Below, in pieces: positions 11,850 through 24,056 of a stretch of 64,000 nt of DNA. Source of the DNA: Gibbula magus (lineage: Eukaryota > Mollusca > Gastropoda > Trochida > Trochidae); contig OW388289.1 in the NCBI GenBank assembly GCA_936450465.1, positions 66,710,420-66,774,419 of the forward strand, read 5' to 3'. The notes below the pieces were generated by a model. The model was not told the DNA's origin. It did not search any database and was given only the letters and a program-made list of their open reading frames with translations. The translations under genes and the position numbers were made by a program. Every line of letters starts with the position of its first letter. The stretch's first letter is position 1.

Positions 11850-11890
11850 ACGACGTTTCGGAGTACATACTCACTCCTTCATCGGGTGGA
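11850..11890 (-). ncRNA. Hammerhead-ribozyme-like motif
   Basis: On the minus strand the order is CCGATGA, a GGAGT...ACTCC stem with an 8-base loop, then CGAAACGTC. A hammerhead core is CUGANGA, stem II, GAAA and a cleavage triplet such as GUC. Here one core base differs (C for U4) and one extra A precedes the stem. Hammerhead motifs in Penelope-like terminal repeats are established knowledge; that this copy is one is an inference. It is likely inactive or only weakly active. Confidence 0.35.
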
Positions 11891-12250
11891 ATGTAAGGAA
11901 ATAACAAAATATAGTACATTTATATAGCAAACAAAACAATGGTGACTGAAGTCAATCAGGGAGATTAACATACATGAGAATGGTATACAATGGGGATTTG
12001 CAATATAAACATGATGGAGATGAAGCATGAGAATGATGAGGATTTGCAATACAAACATGAATGGGAGTAAGTAGATAAAGACCTGTAGGCTTTATTGAAG
12101 ATGTAAATAAACAGGGGAGGCCAATTGGCTTTATTGAAATTGTTAAGCAAATACTAATTATAGTTGATCTGAGGAGAGGCCAATTGTTGATGTGGGTGGC
12201 TTTGAAGTTTTTGCATGGTGATTGGAGCTGATAGGCGTTGATTGGTGGGG

Positions 12251-12349
12251 ACTCCTCGGATAATTTGCTCCGACAGGAGTGGAAGAAAGGTAGGGATACT
12301 TGGATTTGGTTTGGTTGAGTTCTCCTCGGATATTTCCTCCGACAGGAGA
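12251..12349. repeat. Two similar hairpins 70 bp apart
   Basis: 12251-12280 and 12321-12349 each have the form [A/T]CTCCTCGGA-loop-TCCGACAGGAG[T/A]. Stem pairs CTCCT/AGGAG and CGGA/TCCG are kept while the outermost pair switches from A-T to T-A, a compensatory change. They lie downstream of the Penelope-like stop codon in the element's sense direction. Confidence 0.6.
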
Positions 12350-12574
12350 TGGACGTTCTAGATCAGTGAATCCCATGCACATGGTAGGAAGATGCCTTGA
12401 TCGCGGTTTATTGCAGGTTTTTTCCTTCGAATATCAATCGCTTCTTGGAGTTTTCTTTGGCGCCAGTTATTGTTGTTGGTTTCACATTAAAGAAGTTGTT
12501 ATCCAGAAAATCTTCCTGTTCTTATGTTTACCACTTCTAAATGCCCTTCAAAGACCTAATATCATGACTGACTA

Positions 12575-13690
12575 CAGGAACATGAACGCGCTCCAGGACT
12601 GTTAGAAGCAGGGACTCATAGACAGTTATTACCATACATGTTCTTGTCTGCCAGTCAAACATAAGCCGTCTTATCAGAATTCACCTGTAAACAGAAAGTG
12701 ATCGACCAAGACCAGGTAAACTTCCGATTACGATTGCCAGACCAGAATCGAATTATTCGACTGGCACACTTGAAATATCGATTCCGGACCGCATCAAGAA
12801 CTTCAACGAATACAATTGGGCAACATGAGAGACGAATCAACATTACTACATTCAGACGGCGCCTTAGACATGGAGACATCCAATCAAGACGCCCCTACTG
12901 TAGCCCCATATTGACGCCACGACACCGTAAGGCCAGACGTCAATTTGCGCAGCAATTCGGACGTACTACAGCTTTTCGATAATAGCATTATGTATTCTAA
13001 TGAGTCGAGGTACTCCGTGTCCCTTGTTGATGGAAGAGAGCAAATATATTTGTGACATGGTGAACGTTACGAGATCGATATTGGTGGTGGAGATGGTTTG
13101 CAATATACGCCCGTTGAGGAGAGATTCGGGACATTTTACAACACAGCGTTATGTTGAGGAAATAGTAAGGAGAGAGAGAGATAGTTTATTTGAGTGTCAC
13201 AAGTCAGTTACATGGAGTTACATTGTATAATTCGAGTTAAGAAAACTGACATCCAGCCATAAATTGGCTTATGAGACACTAAACATTAAAACATTTAAAA
13301 TATCGTAAAAGTATAGGTTAAACATAGAGCAATATTGTTCTTTCAAATTCGTTATAATATATACAGTAATATACAAATATATATATGAATAAATGATTTA
13401 AAATGAAATATGGCATTTTAGTGATATAAGTAAAATATAAATGTATAAAAGTGAAAGGTCTGAGATCGTTGCTTTGTCACTTCGTAACTGTAGATGACGT
13501 CACTTCACGCATGTCCGCATGCCACACGAGTGAGAAAATACTTCATTCAACAACATGGAATCAATGTGATGGACTGATCCAATTACTCGTCCGACGTAAA
13601 GCCCATTTAGAACTTGTGGGGCGAGTTTGGAAGGCGAGTTGCAGACGGCAGATACGACCAGCTTAAATTACGCCTACAGATTTTATTTTG
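12575..13690 (+). pseudogene. Tc1-like transposase pseudogene, family 1
   Basis: Decayed DDE transposase in several frames. The helix-turn-helix region at about 12690-12980 reads like Tc1 relatives (RIIRLAHLKYRFRTAS, then DIQSRRPYCSPILTPRHRKARRQF). The first catalytic block near 12993 reads FSNESRY where Tc1 proteins have FSDESRF, so the first Asp (codon 12999-13001) is Asn. The C-terminal block reads NVMD-stop-SNYSSDVKPI-stop-NLWGEF: the usual Trp codon is TGA and the codon for the third catalytic residue (Glu of NPIENLW) is TAG. A foreign segment at about 13163-13460 splits the gene. Loss of two catalytic residues, several frameshifts and an insertion make it clearly inactive. Confidence 0.8.
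13163..13460 (-). mobile_element. LINE 3' tail nested in Tc1 pseudogene
   Basis: Removing this block restores a Tc1-like reading across the junction (QRYVEEIVR then SEIVALSLR). In the minus sense it ends with AATAAACTATCTCTCTCTC, a polyadenylation-like signal followed by a simple-repeat tail, as in other LINE 3' ends of this window. Possible short duplicated flanks end in AAGG on both sides. No coding part is present, so the insertion is a severely 5'-truncated copy. Confidence 0.55.
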
Positions 13691-15361
13691 GATTTGAAGA
13701 CATAATGGCCGAAAATGCCTATGACCTTCATCACTCAGTCCTGTGACTTGGATGTTGTTGTGCTTGTCCTCTTGATAACATTACATTTACTTCTTCAGTG
13801 TGCTGAATCCTTATCCATGTACTGGTCACAAATAACAACTCTTGTTTTCATCCCATGTTTTGTTTTATGTTATTCATATCAAACTCGGGTGTTTAACGTT
13901 TTCAAAGTTCTTCAATATTATCATCCAGATTGTCAGGTAGCATATGGACGACACACTATACATACGTTTCTCTAAGGAAACCCAACGCCATGATCCTCTA
14001 CTGAATTACTGTGTATGTGATGATATATAACACTGGCCTTCCAACGTATCTGTTTGGGGCCGATAAGAATACACTTATTTATATAGGTTGAATTTTATCA
14101 AACTTTATTTACCGGTTGAATTTATCACCGTTCTTGTTATCTTTCGCCTATAATATTGACTATACATATCATTGAAACAACATTTTCTGGAATGGCAAAT
14201 TATTAACTTATATATCTATTCTCCACAGACTGATCTGTTTTCCATATTTTGAGCTCAAGATATAAAATGAACCATGTCTTCACAATGTTTATTTCGCAAA
14301 TAGACTTTAAATAGGAACTATCACATGCTACGAATCACAGAAACAAATTGTATACCACTATTTATAATTAAAAGTATTTGCAAGTGCAACCTATATAGAA
14401 TAGGAAGTTCAAGGTAAGTAATAATATTGTACGATATTATGTATGAATTCACATTCTGCTGTTCATGACCTTTAAGCAGGGCAGCAAGATGTGGTGATAC
14501 ATGAATACTTGATATTTAGGAAGAGATGTTGGTAGGAGGGGCGTATGTTATTTATTGAGAGAGAAGATTATTCACGTAATAACATGATGGAAAACATGTT
14601 TTGATTAGAAATCACAAAACGACAATAGAAGAGATATGAGGAGTATGGGTCTATGTCATTTACTGTTGAATGTAGTTTCTGTTCTAAATATCAGAAATCT
14701 CAGTTGGTGATTCAATTTAATGATACCTTGAGATATTTACACCAAATCTTGGAAGTAATGTCTGTCATTCTGATCAATTTGTGTGACGGAGATATGCTAG
14801 CTTTTACCATATAACAGCGGATTTGAAGATTAAGATGTACGTTTCATATATGTCTTACATAAATGAAGTCGTCAGTTAAAAATGACAACAGTACGAAATG
14901 AAATATCTTATCTCGGTTCCGTTGATATCAATATTGTGATTGAGACATTGTGATTGTATTTGCTGAGTGAGTAGGTACATTTGTGTATCATTATATCAGA
15001 TACATGTACGTATCATGACGGTAATGATACACCACTTATAACATTAATAAAAGGTAATACATGAAAGTAATGTAACCAATACAATATCATGCAACTGGTA
15101 ACAAATTACGGGGTCTAACCGGAAAGGGCGTTTCCAAGTTGGACAACTGGTGCCAAGTCCTTGTTTTGAATGAATAGAATGTGTTTTAATCAACTAATTA
15201 TGTACAAGAATGAAACAAAATATACACAAAAGTCATATACAACCCTACCTTATATTTTACACGATTGATACTTATAATATGTCAAGGAAGAGTCAACATG
15301 TTTTCTGAATTTTACAATTACAGCTACGTTTTGGATTTTCATGTTGTGATATTAAGTTGTA
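13691..15361. other. No gene seen
   Basis: AT-rich non-coding DNA. The open stretch at 13715-13975 has no recognisable feature. Confidence 0.5.
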
Positions 15362-16040
15362 CTTGGTAGTCATCGAGCGTCTGTTTTCATCAATGTTAAC
15401 CACCTAGGACGACAAAGTGAGACACTTTGTTCTTACCTATATCAAAACCATTCAATTAAAGTTATGTTTGAGTATCCTGCCCCACATGTAATGTACATTG
15501 TTCTTGTGAATAGTGTCTGGAATCAGTGCTAATCAATGCTGAAGGAAACTGTGGTTATACACAAAATCTGCATTGTATAAACCCTGGTAGTCTTTGGGTG
15601 CCTGTTTCCATTCACCGCCTAGGACGTCAAAATTAACCGTTTTGTTCTTCCCCATATCAAAGCAATATCATTGTAGTTTTCCGAGTAACCTGTCATACAT
15701 TCTAGAACTGGAGCTAATCCAAGCAAACAGAAGCAGAGGTTATAAACAGAATCTGTACTGTACGTTATAAACCCATGCTTTGTGAGCCCATCCTCCTGGC
15801 AGTAATTCATAAATGTAGAACTGGCATGGTAATGGAAGTTATAGATATAAACACTGTCTGTCTGGAACACTCGCACTTTGTGAGTCCATCCTCCTGGCAG
15901 TAATTCATTAAGTGTGTTAATGCCACAGTTTGTCTGCACCTGATAACACAGCTTTCACTCTCTGCAGTACACTCACGATTTTGATTATGACGTATCTTTG
16001 TGAAGCTTTTCTATCATTATACCATCCTTATTGACATTTC
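15362..16040 (-). repeat. Unnamed repeat family, uninterrupted copy
   Basis: Read on the minus strand, this copy matches 37941-38140 (its first part) and 43648-43820 (its later part), both on the plus strand. It therefore serves as an empty site for the 5.5-kb insertion at 38141-43647. Within it the segment TGAATTACTGCCAGGAGGAT occurs twice. The distal half shows two diverged units of roughly 220 bp, each ending near a 'cctagg' word. A 106-codon frame at 15619-15939 has no recognisable domain, so I treat the region as non-coding repeat. Confidence 0.65.
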
Positions 16041-16318
16041 AAATCTAATAAAGTATGTATTTGCTATGTTCGTATGCATTCGTTTACGGTAACTAACGAA
16101 AGGGGAAATGATATTTCGCCAGTATGTTCAGGTCAAATATTCATTTTGAACATATGTACATCCTGAGAAATAGCTATGCTTACAATTGGGTCATTACCTG
16201 TTAGATACACGAGCACGGATCTCTATATTTGAGATCACAAATAATATTATACATAACAGTGATGGTTCAGTGGTAGTGGTAGAAAGAGCAGTATTTATTA
16301 CTTATCGATAGGTTTTTA

Positions 16319-16434
16319 ACTTTTTTGTGAGTCTAATCGACACCATGTTTTATCATTCGGAGTCGAACAGGTGAGCCCGAGGCTTCGAATGATTAAAAAA
16401 ATGGTATAGACTCTACGTTAGACTCACAAAAAGT
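16319..16434. repeat. Foldback (hairpin) element, about 116 bp
   Basis: Arms containing TTTTTGTGAGTCTAA and its complement, and ATCATTCG / CGAATGAT, close around a short centre with 'gtgagcccgaggc'. Stem sequence is unique but the layout matches the hairpins at 53382-53523 and 59129-59282, whose centres also contain GAGCG/GCTCG words. Confidence 0.7.
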
Positions 16435-19400
16435 AACAAACACATACCATACCATAACTAGTTATCAGCGTATATTTAAAGTGTTTCTTTGACACAGCGG
16501 AGGTAAACTGAGTGATGCGGTTATCGGTTGAATCCATGGTGTGACGCATCACATTCCGTTGTTTTCGATGCGGGAGAAATTGAATAAATAGTGAAATTAA
16601 CAATTCGTTCATCTTAAAATATGATTAAGTGATGAACTATATTTTAAATCAATATTTCAAATATTAGGAAATCTTAATATTTCACCGCCTTATGACGTCA
16701 TTACATTCGAACGTGAAACAGTTCGCTCTCGGGTTATCGCGGTCGGGGTCGTGCAGTTCCAGTGTGCCGCTTGAAATCTGTATGTTTTCTTTGACAACAA
16801 GCACAACAAGGATGCTTTATTGAATTAGAAGAGTGTAATATTAGCATAGTAAAGTAGGATGGTCGTTAGTTTCCATGTTCTACTCGTGTAGAACTGTTTG
16901 AATCGATTTCCACTTTGTCAAAATGTACATGCATTTCAGCTAGTTCAATCATGTATTTCATTGTGAATAAACTATGTTTAAACCAATCGACTTCCATACG
17001 GCATACACTTTCAGAAGCCACGTTGGCTCATGTTGTGGTTGCTTATATAGTTTCACTGTTTAAAACATCGGTCCAAATTAGAACCTTTTCCCAAAAAGCT
17101 ACAAAGATTAAATTGCACGTAACTAAAGTCATGTATGCATAATACGCAATCTGCAAAATCGGAATAACATCGAGTATCACTTTTATAACAAACAACTTGC
17201 AATATACTAACAAAGCAATCACATTCATTTCCAGCATACATTGTGCATATTTCTTCATCCCTGGAAATTTGGAAATTAAAACGAAAAGGAAGGGAAGGAA
17301 AGAGTTCATATATATTTGTAACTAAATATTATGTACACGTATAATGATGGCGTATGATATTAAATCAGAACAAAAATGTGTTATACAATTAAAATCAAAA
17401 TGCGTTTACTTAGTTTTCATGTCTAAGTTAGTTTGTATCACACCTACATATGTGGCTTTGTATACTGACAGAAGAAGCTTCTTATGACAGTTTTTTTTTA
17501 AAACTATAGCGTCTATCTCATCCCGCCTTTCGTTTTGAAGCTGCCAAAACATGTAATTTGTATTTCCATTTCAAAGAAAAAATGCAAAATATGTTTTTCA
17601 GTTGTTGTAAGTTATCATCCTGAAGCAACGCACTTTGTTATGGGTATCTCATAATTTTCTGACACATAAATAATCAATGTATAATCACATTGACAAAACA
17701 ATGGTTAAAATAGAATGATAAATGTAATATTTCGTCTTACAAACTTTGCCAACTTGATTCATTGTTAAAACTATTTTTCTCACTGCATGTTTGTACACAT
17801 ACATCTTATTTCTACAGACGTTACAATCTGCAAAATGCTTGCAAACGTTACACCTGAAATAACAGTGAGTTGTTTACGAGTTGGAATAAACAAAACGGAA
17901 CTCGTGAAAAAAGGGATAACAATGTAACAAAATGTGATTGATTTCGCGAGAGTTAACAAACTAGTGTTACAAGAAGCAGCTAAATGGATTACAAAAACAA
18001 TGAGGATCATTACTCAGAATGGTCTGACTATTCATGATGAGACCATTATGTAGAGTATTATAGAAACAAAGAATGTGGGAAATAAGAAGAGTCTGCATTT
18101 ATCCACTTTGCTTCCCATGCGTAACAAAGAAGGTATCCTAAGATAGAGGCAGTGGGAAGCCCTGAATGCATCCTCTATATCTTCATAATCATAGAAGCTT
18201 GTTGTAAGTTTGTTCCTCCTCCTCAACGATACTTAGGTCAAGGTCGGAGATATTTACAGTTTAATTAAGATAACTAATAGGAGTGTGTATTCGGCCGTGT
18301 TAAAGTATAAGAACACAGCGCACTATGTTAAGTACACTATTCAAATAGATGTGCATATCCTGTGTTAACATTATGCTCAGAATAATTTAGTTAGCTAACT
18401 CTGCGAGCTCATTCCGTTTCCAGATTTATTGGAATTCGTCTATCACTCAAAGTACCTTTGACCATAACCCAAACATTTGGTTATTAGAGCTTGCCTTGTC
18501 ATGTATGCAATGCCCCTTTAGAAATAATTTAAGAATAAAAAAATCAATAAACGTAAAACTCCAATTTTAAGAAATAAATCCTTCTGATGAACATATTGGC
18601 GCCAGCTGTTGCTGTGTATGTAGCTAGGAGAAGGAAACTACAACAATATTAAATCATGCATGTGACATAGCTGTGCATCTTTAAGATACCTCATGACATT
18701 GTATTTGCAATCGCTGAAAATGCAAACAAAATGCAATAGTAGAGTCAAAGTTTTAGTCTATCCGTATGTTGTTCTGACTATACGAAATGACACTGAACAA
18801 TCAAAATACGAACAGACAGTACTGCAACGTTACATGTATTAGGACTTTAAACCATATTTAGTAACCTCATTCATGAAATTGCCAAATGAATGAAAGAAGA
18901 ATAAAAAGAGCTTGGATTGTCATTTTACAAATGAAAAGGCACGTATATTCGGGCCTCGAGGACAATTGTTCGACACTTCACATTTAACATTATACCTAGG
19001 GCTCATTGTGTCTGTCTATTTGTTCAGTGAGTTGATAAGCACATTGTGTAGTTGCAAAGCTCAGCAACTCGAGAAGGTTGCTGGGAAGGTGAGTACTACT
19101 TTGTAACAAGTCATTTATAATGACGTTCTTCCAGTTACAGTCTTCAAAATGATGGACACACACGCTTTTGATATAGACTGTGAGAAAGATTCACGGTCCA
19201 AATGCTTACACATGACAACTTGTTAGCACAATGTAAACACGTAGTTTTTAACACGGACAACCAGAATCAGTGTAATACTGACTAGAGTTTAAAACACCAT
19301 TATTGAAATACTAAACTTTGACATTTTCAATGACTGAGTAAACAGTTGTCAGCAGTTTTAAACGGTAAGGGGCATTCTTGCAGTATTGTTGTCGATTCTG

Positions 19401-20800
19401 ATCCCGGATTTGGTTGGACAGGTACAATGGTTCACACATATCTCAGTCATAGGTATCTGACAGAACTAATCATCTAAATTAAGGGTGGTTTTATGACATT
19501 TGTGACTGTATTGTGATAATGACAATCGTTTTTTGATGGGGGAAAACATATTCCAATGGCTGAAATTCGATGTGTTGCTCTAAATTGGCATATTATGTGA
19601 CGCCAGATCTTGGAAGGAAAATATAATATTCTTTTAACAATACGATAAAATATTTGAAATGACATAAACATTTAGTTTGCTTATTTAATTGGTCAGCTCG
19701 ATCAACTTTTCATCAATCAATCCATACATTGTAGATCGCGTGACATGTGTGGATGTGTGTGAATTGAAATGGAAATTAGTTCATGGTTATGCATTTTTTG
19801 CTTGGGTTTCGTTAGGTAAAGGTTTAAAGTTTGGCTTCAAGACACATGATTTTCATGTTTGAAATAGTTGGTAATAAATATAAATCGCATAATAACGTGT
19901 CAAGAAATGAATAGTAAATAGAAAGAAATGCATATTAAGTATATATATCAATGAATAAATATGAATAGTGCTTCTTATCAATATGGGAAAATATCCATCA
20001 TAATTAAAATGGTATCTGAAAAATGAACTGAATAGATGATTGATCACATATGTTATCAACAGAGAGGGTTTTATGTAAGGAAATATTGAAGACGATTACA
20101 GAGGAAGAATGAGACAGATAAACCCTTCACAAAATTTTTTTAAATTTTAATTATATGTCTTATAAACATAGATAATCGTCATTCTGTCGGGACTGTAGGC
20201 ATAACTCAATAACGCTAATTGGCACCCCTTCCAAATCATCAACTCGTTTCATATCCATTATAATAATACACGAACTCTAATGAAATATCATATCGCTCAT
20301 CTCTGATGCCTGTAATGGTTTTACCCTATTCACGCAGAACTGTTTTCGACATCTACTTTCAGAATACAATCCAGTGCGCCAACAAGCTATTAACATTGCC
20401 ATCAATCCTTAATAGAATGTGAGATTGGAAAACGACGGAAGTGATTAGCCATCACATGTCCTCTTACGACTGTTGTGAGTTGTCAATTCTATTGGGACCT
20501 GGCCATGACCTGGTAAAGTCAATCACAACGCTTTTTCATTAAGATAGAAATTGGGCTCATAAACATTGAACTTTAACAGTCCACGTGATAAGGCTTGGTG
20601 ACCTTTTTCTATCTGAGACCATTGGATTATATTATAAATAATAGTCCAGTTCAAGGTTTTGTTAAAACATTTACATGTGCCTTTTCCATTTCTTGGGCGT
20701 TCCAATCGAGCTATTCGAATCGAACTATTAATTCATTGCCTGGATTCGTCAAACTATACATGTCGACTAGTCATAACATCACAGCTTTTAGTCTTCAAGT
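16435..20800. other. No gene seen; one TGACGTCA site
   Basis: A 4.4-kb AT-rich stretch without a supportable gene. A palindromic TGACGTCA (CRE-type) occurs at 16693-16700 next to a small GC-richer patch (16680-16790), but no coding exon follows. Short open stretches such as 18912-19106 look like chance frames. Confidence 0.45.
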
Positions 20801-20804
20801 CTTC

Positions 20805-21590
20805 AACTTTATTCAAGTATATAGGCCCCTGGGCCCAAATACAGGTACATGGAAACACATATTTCGTATACAAAAATAATATTAAGTAATAATACGCACA
20901 ACTTACGAGAAGTAGATAACATGAAAATAATAGTTAATCGCAAGAAATTTCATTTAGCTTTTTACATCGTTTTTCATAGGCATAATAAACATAGTGGCTT
21001 AATTTTTTCAACATGTAGTTATCGTTAGTAGTTAGAATTTGTTTAAATGTATACATGTTTACATTTCTAATACTTGGCAGATATATTTTTCTTAAATCAT
21101 TATAATATGGACACACAGAAATAAAATGAAATTCGTCTTCTATTCCTTCATTACAAATTGGACAAATTCTAGACAACCTATCAATTTTCTGCCATCTACC
21201 CTCATTAACCTTTAAACGTAACAGCCCCGATCGTAATTTGACAATGCTTTTACGAAATTTAAAATCCACTATTTCAAATAAATATTTCTCCGATGTAAGT
21301 AGACTTTTAATTTCTCTATATGTATCATATCTGGTAGTGTTATTCAGTGTAGAGTTCAAATTTTGAAAAAACATATCTTTTGCCCGTATTTTAAAAATAT
21401 TGATAAATTGTACCCTATCTCCTATACTTTGCGAAATGGAAAACAGTTTTATACGAGAACCAGGGTCATATATAAATCCATTTAAGCCTTAATTCTTTTA
21501 ACCATTATTATCATATCTCTATTAAATATGTGCGAATGCCATTTGTGAGTTGAAACAAATAAATCTGTACAATGACCCAAATAAAACACT
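20805..21590 (-). mobile_element. LINE remnant, 3' part, same group as 9.4 kb
   Basis: Minus-strand 3' portion of a non-LTR retrotransposon. The 3' end near 20805 has the same 'ggcctatatacttgaataaag' type of ending as the 9371 copy (seen reversed). The 146-residue frame 20934-21374 has a GLLRLKVNEGRW block and a CCHC knuckle at C71-x2-C74-x8-H83-x4-C88, followed by CPYYNDLRKIYLP. Further upstream, across a frameshift, 21380-21590 gives LFVSTHKWHSHI, aligning with CKCSHKWICYI of the 9.4-kb copy. The reverse transcriptase core is absent. Confidence 0.75.
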
Positions 21591-22410
21591 TAACGAGTCA
21601 TGATGAAGTTTGAATATGTTATAAGGACCCTATTTCGGTGGTCTGACCGTCTCGAGTCCTTGTATTTTACATAATATCATAAGAGTAATTCAGTGCACAT
21701 AAATTTCATGCCATAAATTGTAGTCTAGGAAAGTGGATTTAATGAAGGGTTAATATAAATCCCCAAATAATATTTCTGCTGATGAACATCTGCTAAAAAT
21801 AATACCGTTTCGAGTACATACATCTATATATGTGGTTGTATCATTTAACATGACCTGTGTCAACCATTCCTCCCGGTACGCGTTCTGCTTTAAGACGTAA
21901 TTCACATATAAAGCATAGCATCATTATAAGTTAACAATAAAATATGTATAGCATTATACATTTACTAGTATTGTACACATTCCTTCTTGAACTTCTTAAG
22001 TTTCAGTTCAGATTATGCGACTAGGACTGTCACGCCAGTAGACAGGAAGTTTGTTCCATAGAAATGAAAACTCGAAATGAGGTTTTCTCAATCCGTATCT
22101 TCCACAAGATTGATCAGGATGTTAACCGCTCTGTAACCTTTTCAAAAACACTGATACCTATAACAAACATAATATATTTTGCATTTCGATTTAATGTCAT
22201 ACTGGAAAAACACAAAAGCAGTCGTACCAGGGTTATATATTCCTCAACATAAGTATAAATGATAACATAGCAGTAATATTCTTCATTTGGGTTCACACAA
22301 AGCTTTCGTTATGTTACTCATTCGAAATTACGTATTTTATGCATCTCCATTTATGTACTCGCGACATATTAATTCTTCAATACTCAGTGGTTGATTACGT
22401 TAAACATACA
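21591..22410. other. No gene seen
   Basis: AT-rich spacer between two LINE remnants of opposite orientation. Confidence 0.45.
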
Positions 22411-22412
22411 CA

Positions 22413-22870
22413 ATGAGGTGTTTTCAGTATGCTGGAGATGTTAAGTGTCTTATTTACGTCTTTAAACAAAGACTATCTGATAATCTTTCACAAGATTGGC
22501 ATGCATGTCTTCATAATACAACTTCATGCTCTAAATATATACTTTTTAAGTCCCTCCATGGTGAAACATTTCTCAGCTTAAATTTCCCCCTTGTTTGATA
22601 CATTTTAGATGTGGTAGATTTAAACTGAGTTCAGAGACTGGTAGATATAGCAATGTCCAAAATGAATTACGAGTCTGCACTGTTTATGAAAAAAAGCTAA
22701 TCTTAATCTAATTGAAGATGAAGTACATGTCCTACTTTATTGTGATGCCTACCTAGATATAAGGAATATACTTCTTGATAAATATTTGAGACACCTATTA
22801 TCACAATACAGTTTTGTTAATCCCTTGTCTTCAACAATGTAAAGGGTATAAATAATTAATGTCTATGTTT
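22413..22870 (+). mobile_element. LINE remnant, C-terminal region, decayed
   Basis: Plus-strand relic of the same LINE group. One frame gives VFKQRLSDNLSQDWHACL and ILFKSLHG. After a stop, HFRCGRFKLSSETGRYSN corresponds to the conserved 'E-T/K-GR-Y/W' block, and after another shift IEDEVHVLLYCDAYLDIR corresponds to the DEFH...C part of the knuckle. Several stops and shifts show greater age than the copies at 9.4 and 20.9 kb. Confidence 0.65.
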
Positions 22871-22960
22871 ATATCATGCAAGGAAAATGCTGATGTTTGT
22901 TTGTAATGTTCATGCAATACAGGTTTGATATATGTCTTTATTTTGGGTCAATAGCCAATT

Positions 22961-23612
22961 CGTTGCGGTCATAACCAGATATACATACACAATACAATGG
23001 TCAAGTGTCTGAACTCGTTTTGTAAATTGTTATGAAGTCACACGATTGCATATTTGAAAATCTGTTGTAACGAATAGCTTCATAAAATATTAAAGACATC
23101 ATGTAAATTAGTATAGAAATTAAACACAATTTAGCGATGTTTTGAATATTTTATCAAGCAGTGCGACAACCTCCTTTACTGTTTGGAGCCTACATTGAAC
23201 TAGACGGAAACAATTATACTCATATTAAACCAAGGCAAATCTTGTTGAATTAGGTATCCATATCCATTGTTCATTACATGTAATTTACCTATTTGCAATT
23301 GGAACAATAACATATTGGAGAAATAACTTCAGTTCTTTTTCATCCTGTTTCTTTATGCACGCTGCCATTTGCATTCGAGACAAGTAAAAGAACACTATCA
23401 TCAGAAGGCTATACAATGGAAGTTTGGTTGTTCGATATATTGACATATTCACCGAAGCAGATATAATGTGGAATTAGTTTGTCCCCGTTTCGGTTCAGTT
23501 CATCACACTGTTCCCTTGAACGAACTATTTGGAGGAATTCAGACTGGTACGCTAAATATGTTTCCATCCTCATGTGTTTTCGGACGGTAAATATTCTGCA
23601 TTAGACAAAAAA
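22961..23612 (+). repeat. Dispersed 650-bp repeat, copy 1
   Basis: Colinear with 63013-63655 in the same orientation, diverged by substitutions and small indels. Shared words include ATACAATGGTC, TACGTA-type CCTATTTGCAA, GGAGAATAACTTCAGTTCTT (with an extra A in one copy) and GCATTCGAGACAAG/GCAGTCGAGACAAG. No coding potential is seen. The ends are not palindromic and I cannot name the family. Confidence 0.7.
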
Positions 23613-23702
23613 CATAATGGGCATAATTTTCACTATTTTTCTATCATATATATCATACACATTTAAAGTAAATGTTTTTTGTATGTTCTGACCTGTTTTT
23701 AA

Positions 23703-24056
23703 AGGGGCAGTAGCACGTTTTTTGCAAAATTTATTTTTTCAAATTTCCCATTTATAATGATAGTTTATGTCATTTAAATTAACTTTAGAGGGTAAAACAT
23801 CTTATTACACAAACCAATTATCTGTAGCGGTAAAACATATGTTGCGTATAAAGCAAAAATTGCATGGCGGCCATTTTATTGTGAACACAATTTATTATTT
23901 TATATTACAAAAACGTTTCCCATGGCTTTACCGAAACATGTACACTCATTTTAAACTTTATTTTCCGAAGAGAGAAGGATGTTTTACCATTGGTGAAATT
24001 AATTTTCAAATACATTTCATCAACTTATTTGAGGGAAAAAACGTGCTACAGTGCCT
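23703..24056 (+). mobile_element. 354-bp MITE flanked by TTAA
   Basis: TTAA at 23699-23702 and 24057-24060 flank an element with terminal inverted repeats AGGGGCAGTAGCACGTTTTTT (left) and AGGCACTGTAGCACGTTTTTT (right, reverse complement), aligning with a few mismatches or indels. TTAA targets are typical of piggyBac and Kolobok superfamilies. The internal 97-codon frame is not a transposase, so it is non-autonomous. Confidence 0.75.

Larger units (their letters stand above)
11801..12524 (-). mobile_element. Penelope-like element 3' end between 45-bp inverted repeats
   Basis: Perfect 45-bp inverted repeats (11801-11845 and 12480-12524, containing TTTTCTGGATAACAAC) enclose 634 bp. On the minus strand, just inside the right repeat, a coding remnant from about 12480 to a TAG at 12358-12360 reads EAIDIRRKKPAINRDQG and ends WDSLI. 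That wording is what I expect at the end of GIY-YIG-containing Penelope-like polyproteins. Penelope-like copies often carry partial inverted terminal pieces, which would explain the inverted repeats. Downstream lie two paired hairpins (12251-12280, 12321-12349) and a hammerhead-like motif (11850-11890). Reverse transcriptase and most of the endonuclease are absent, so it cannot move itself. Confidence 0.65.
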
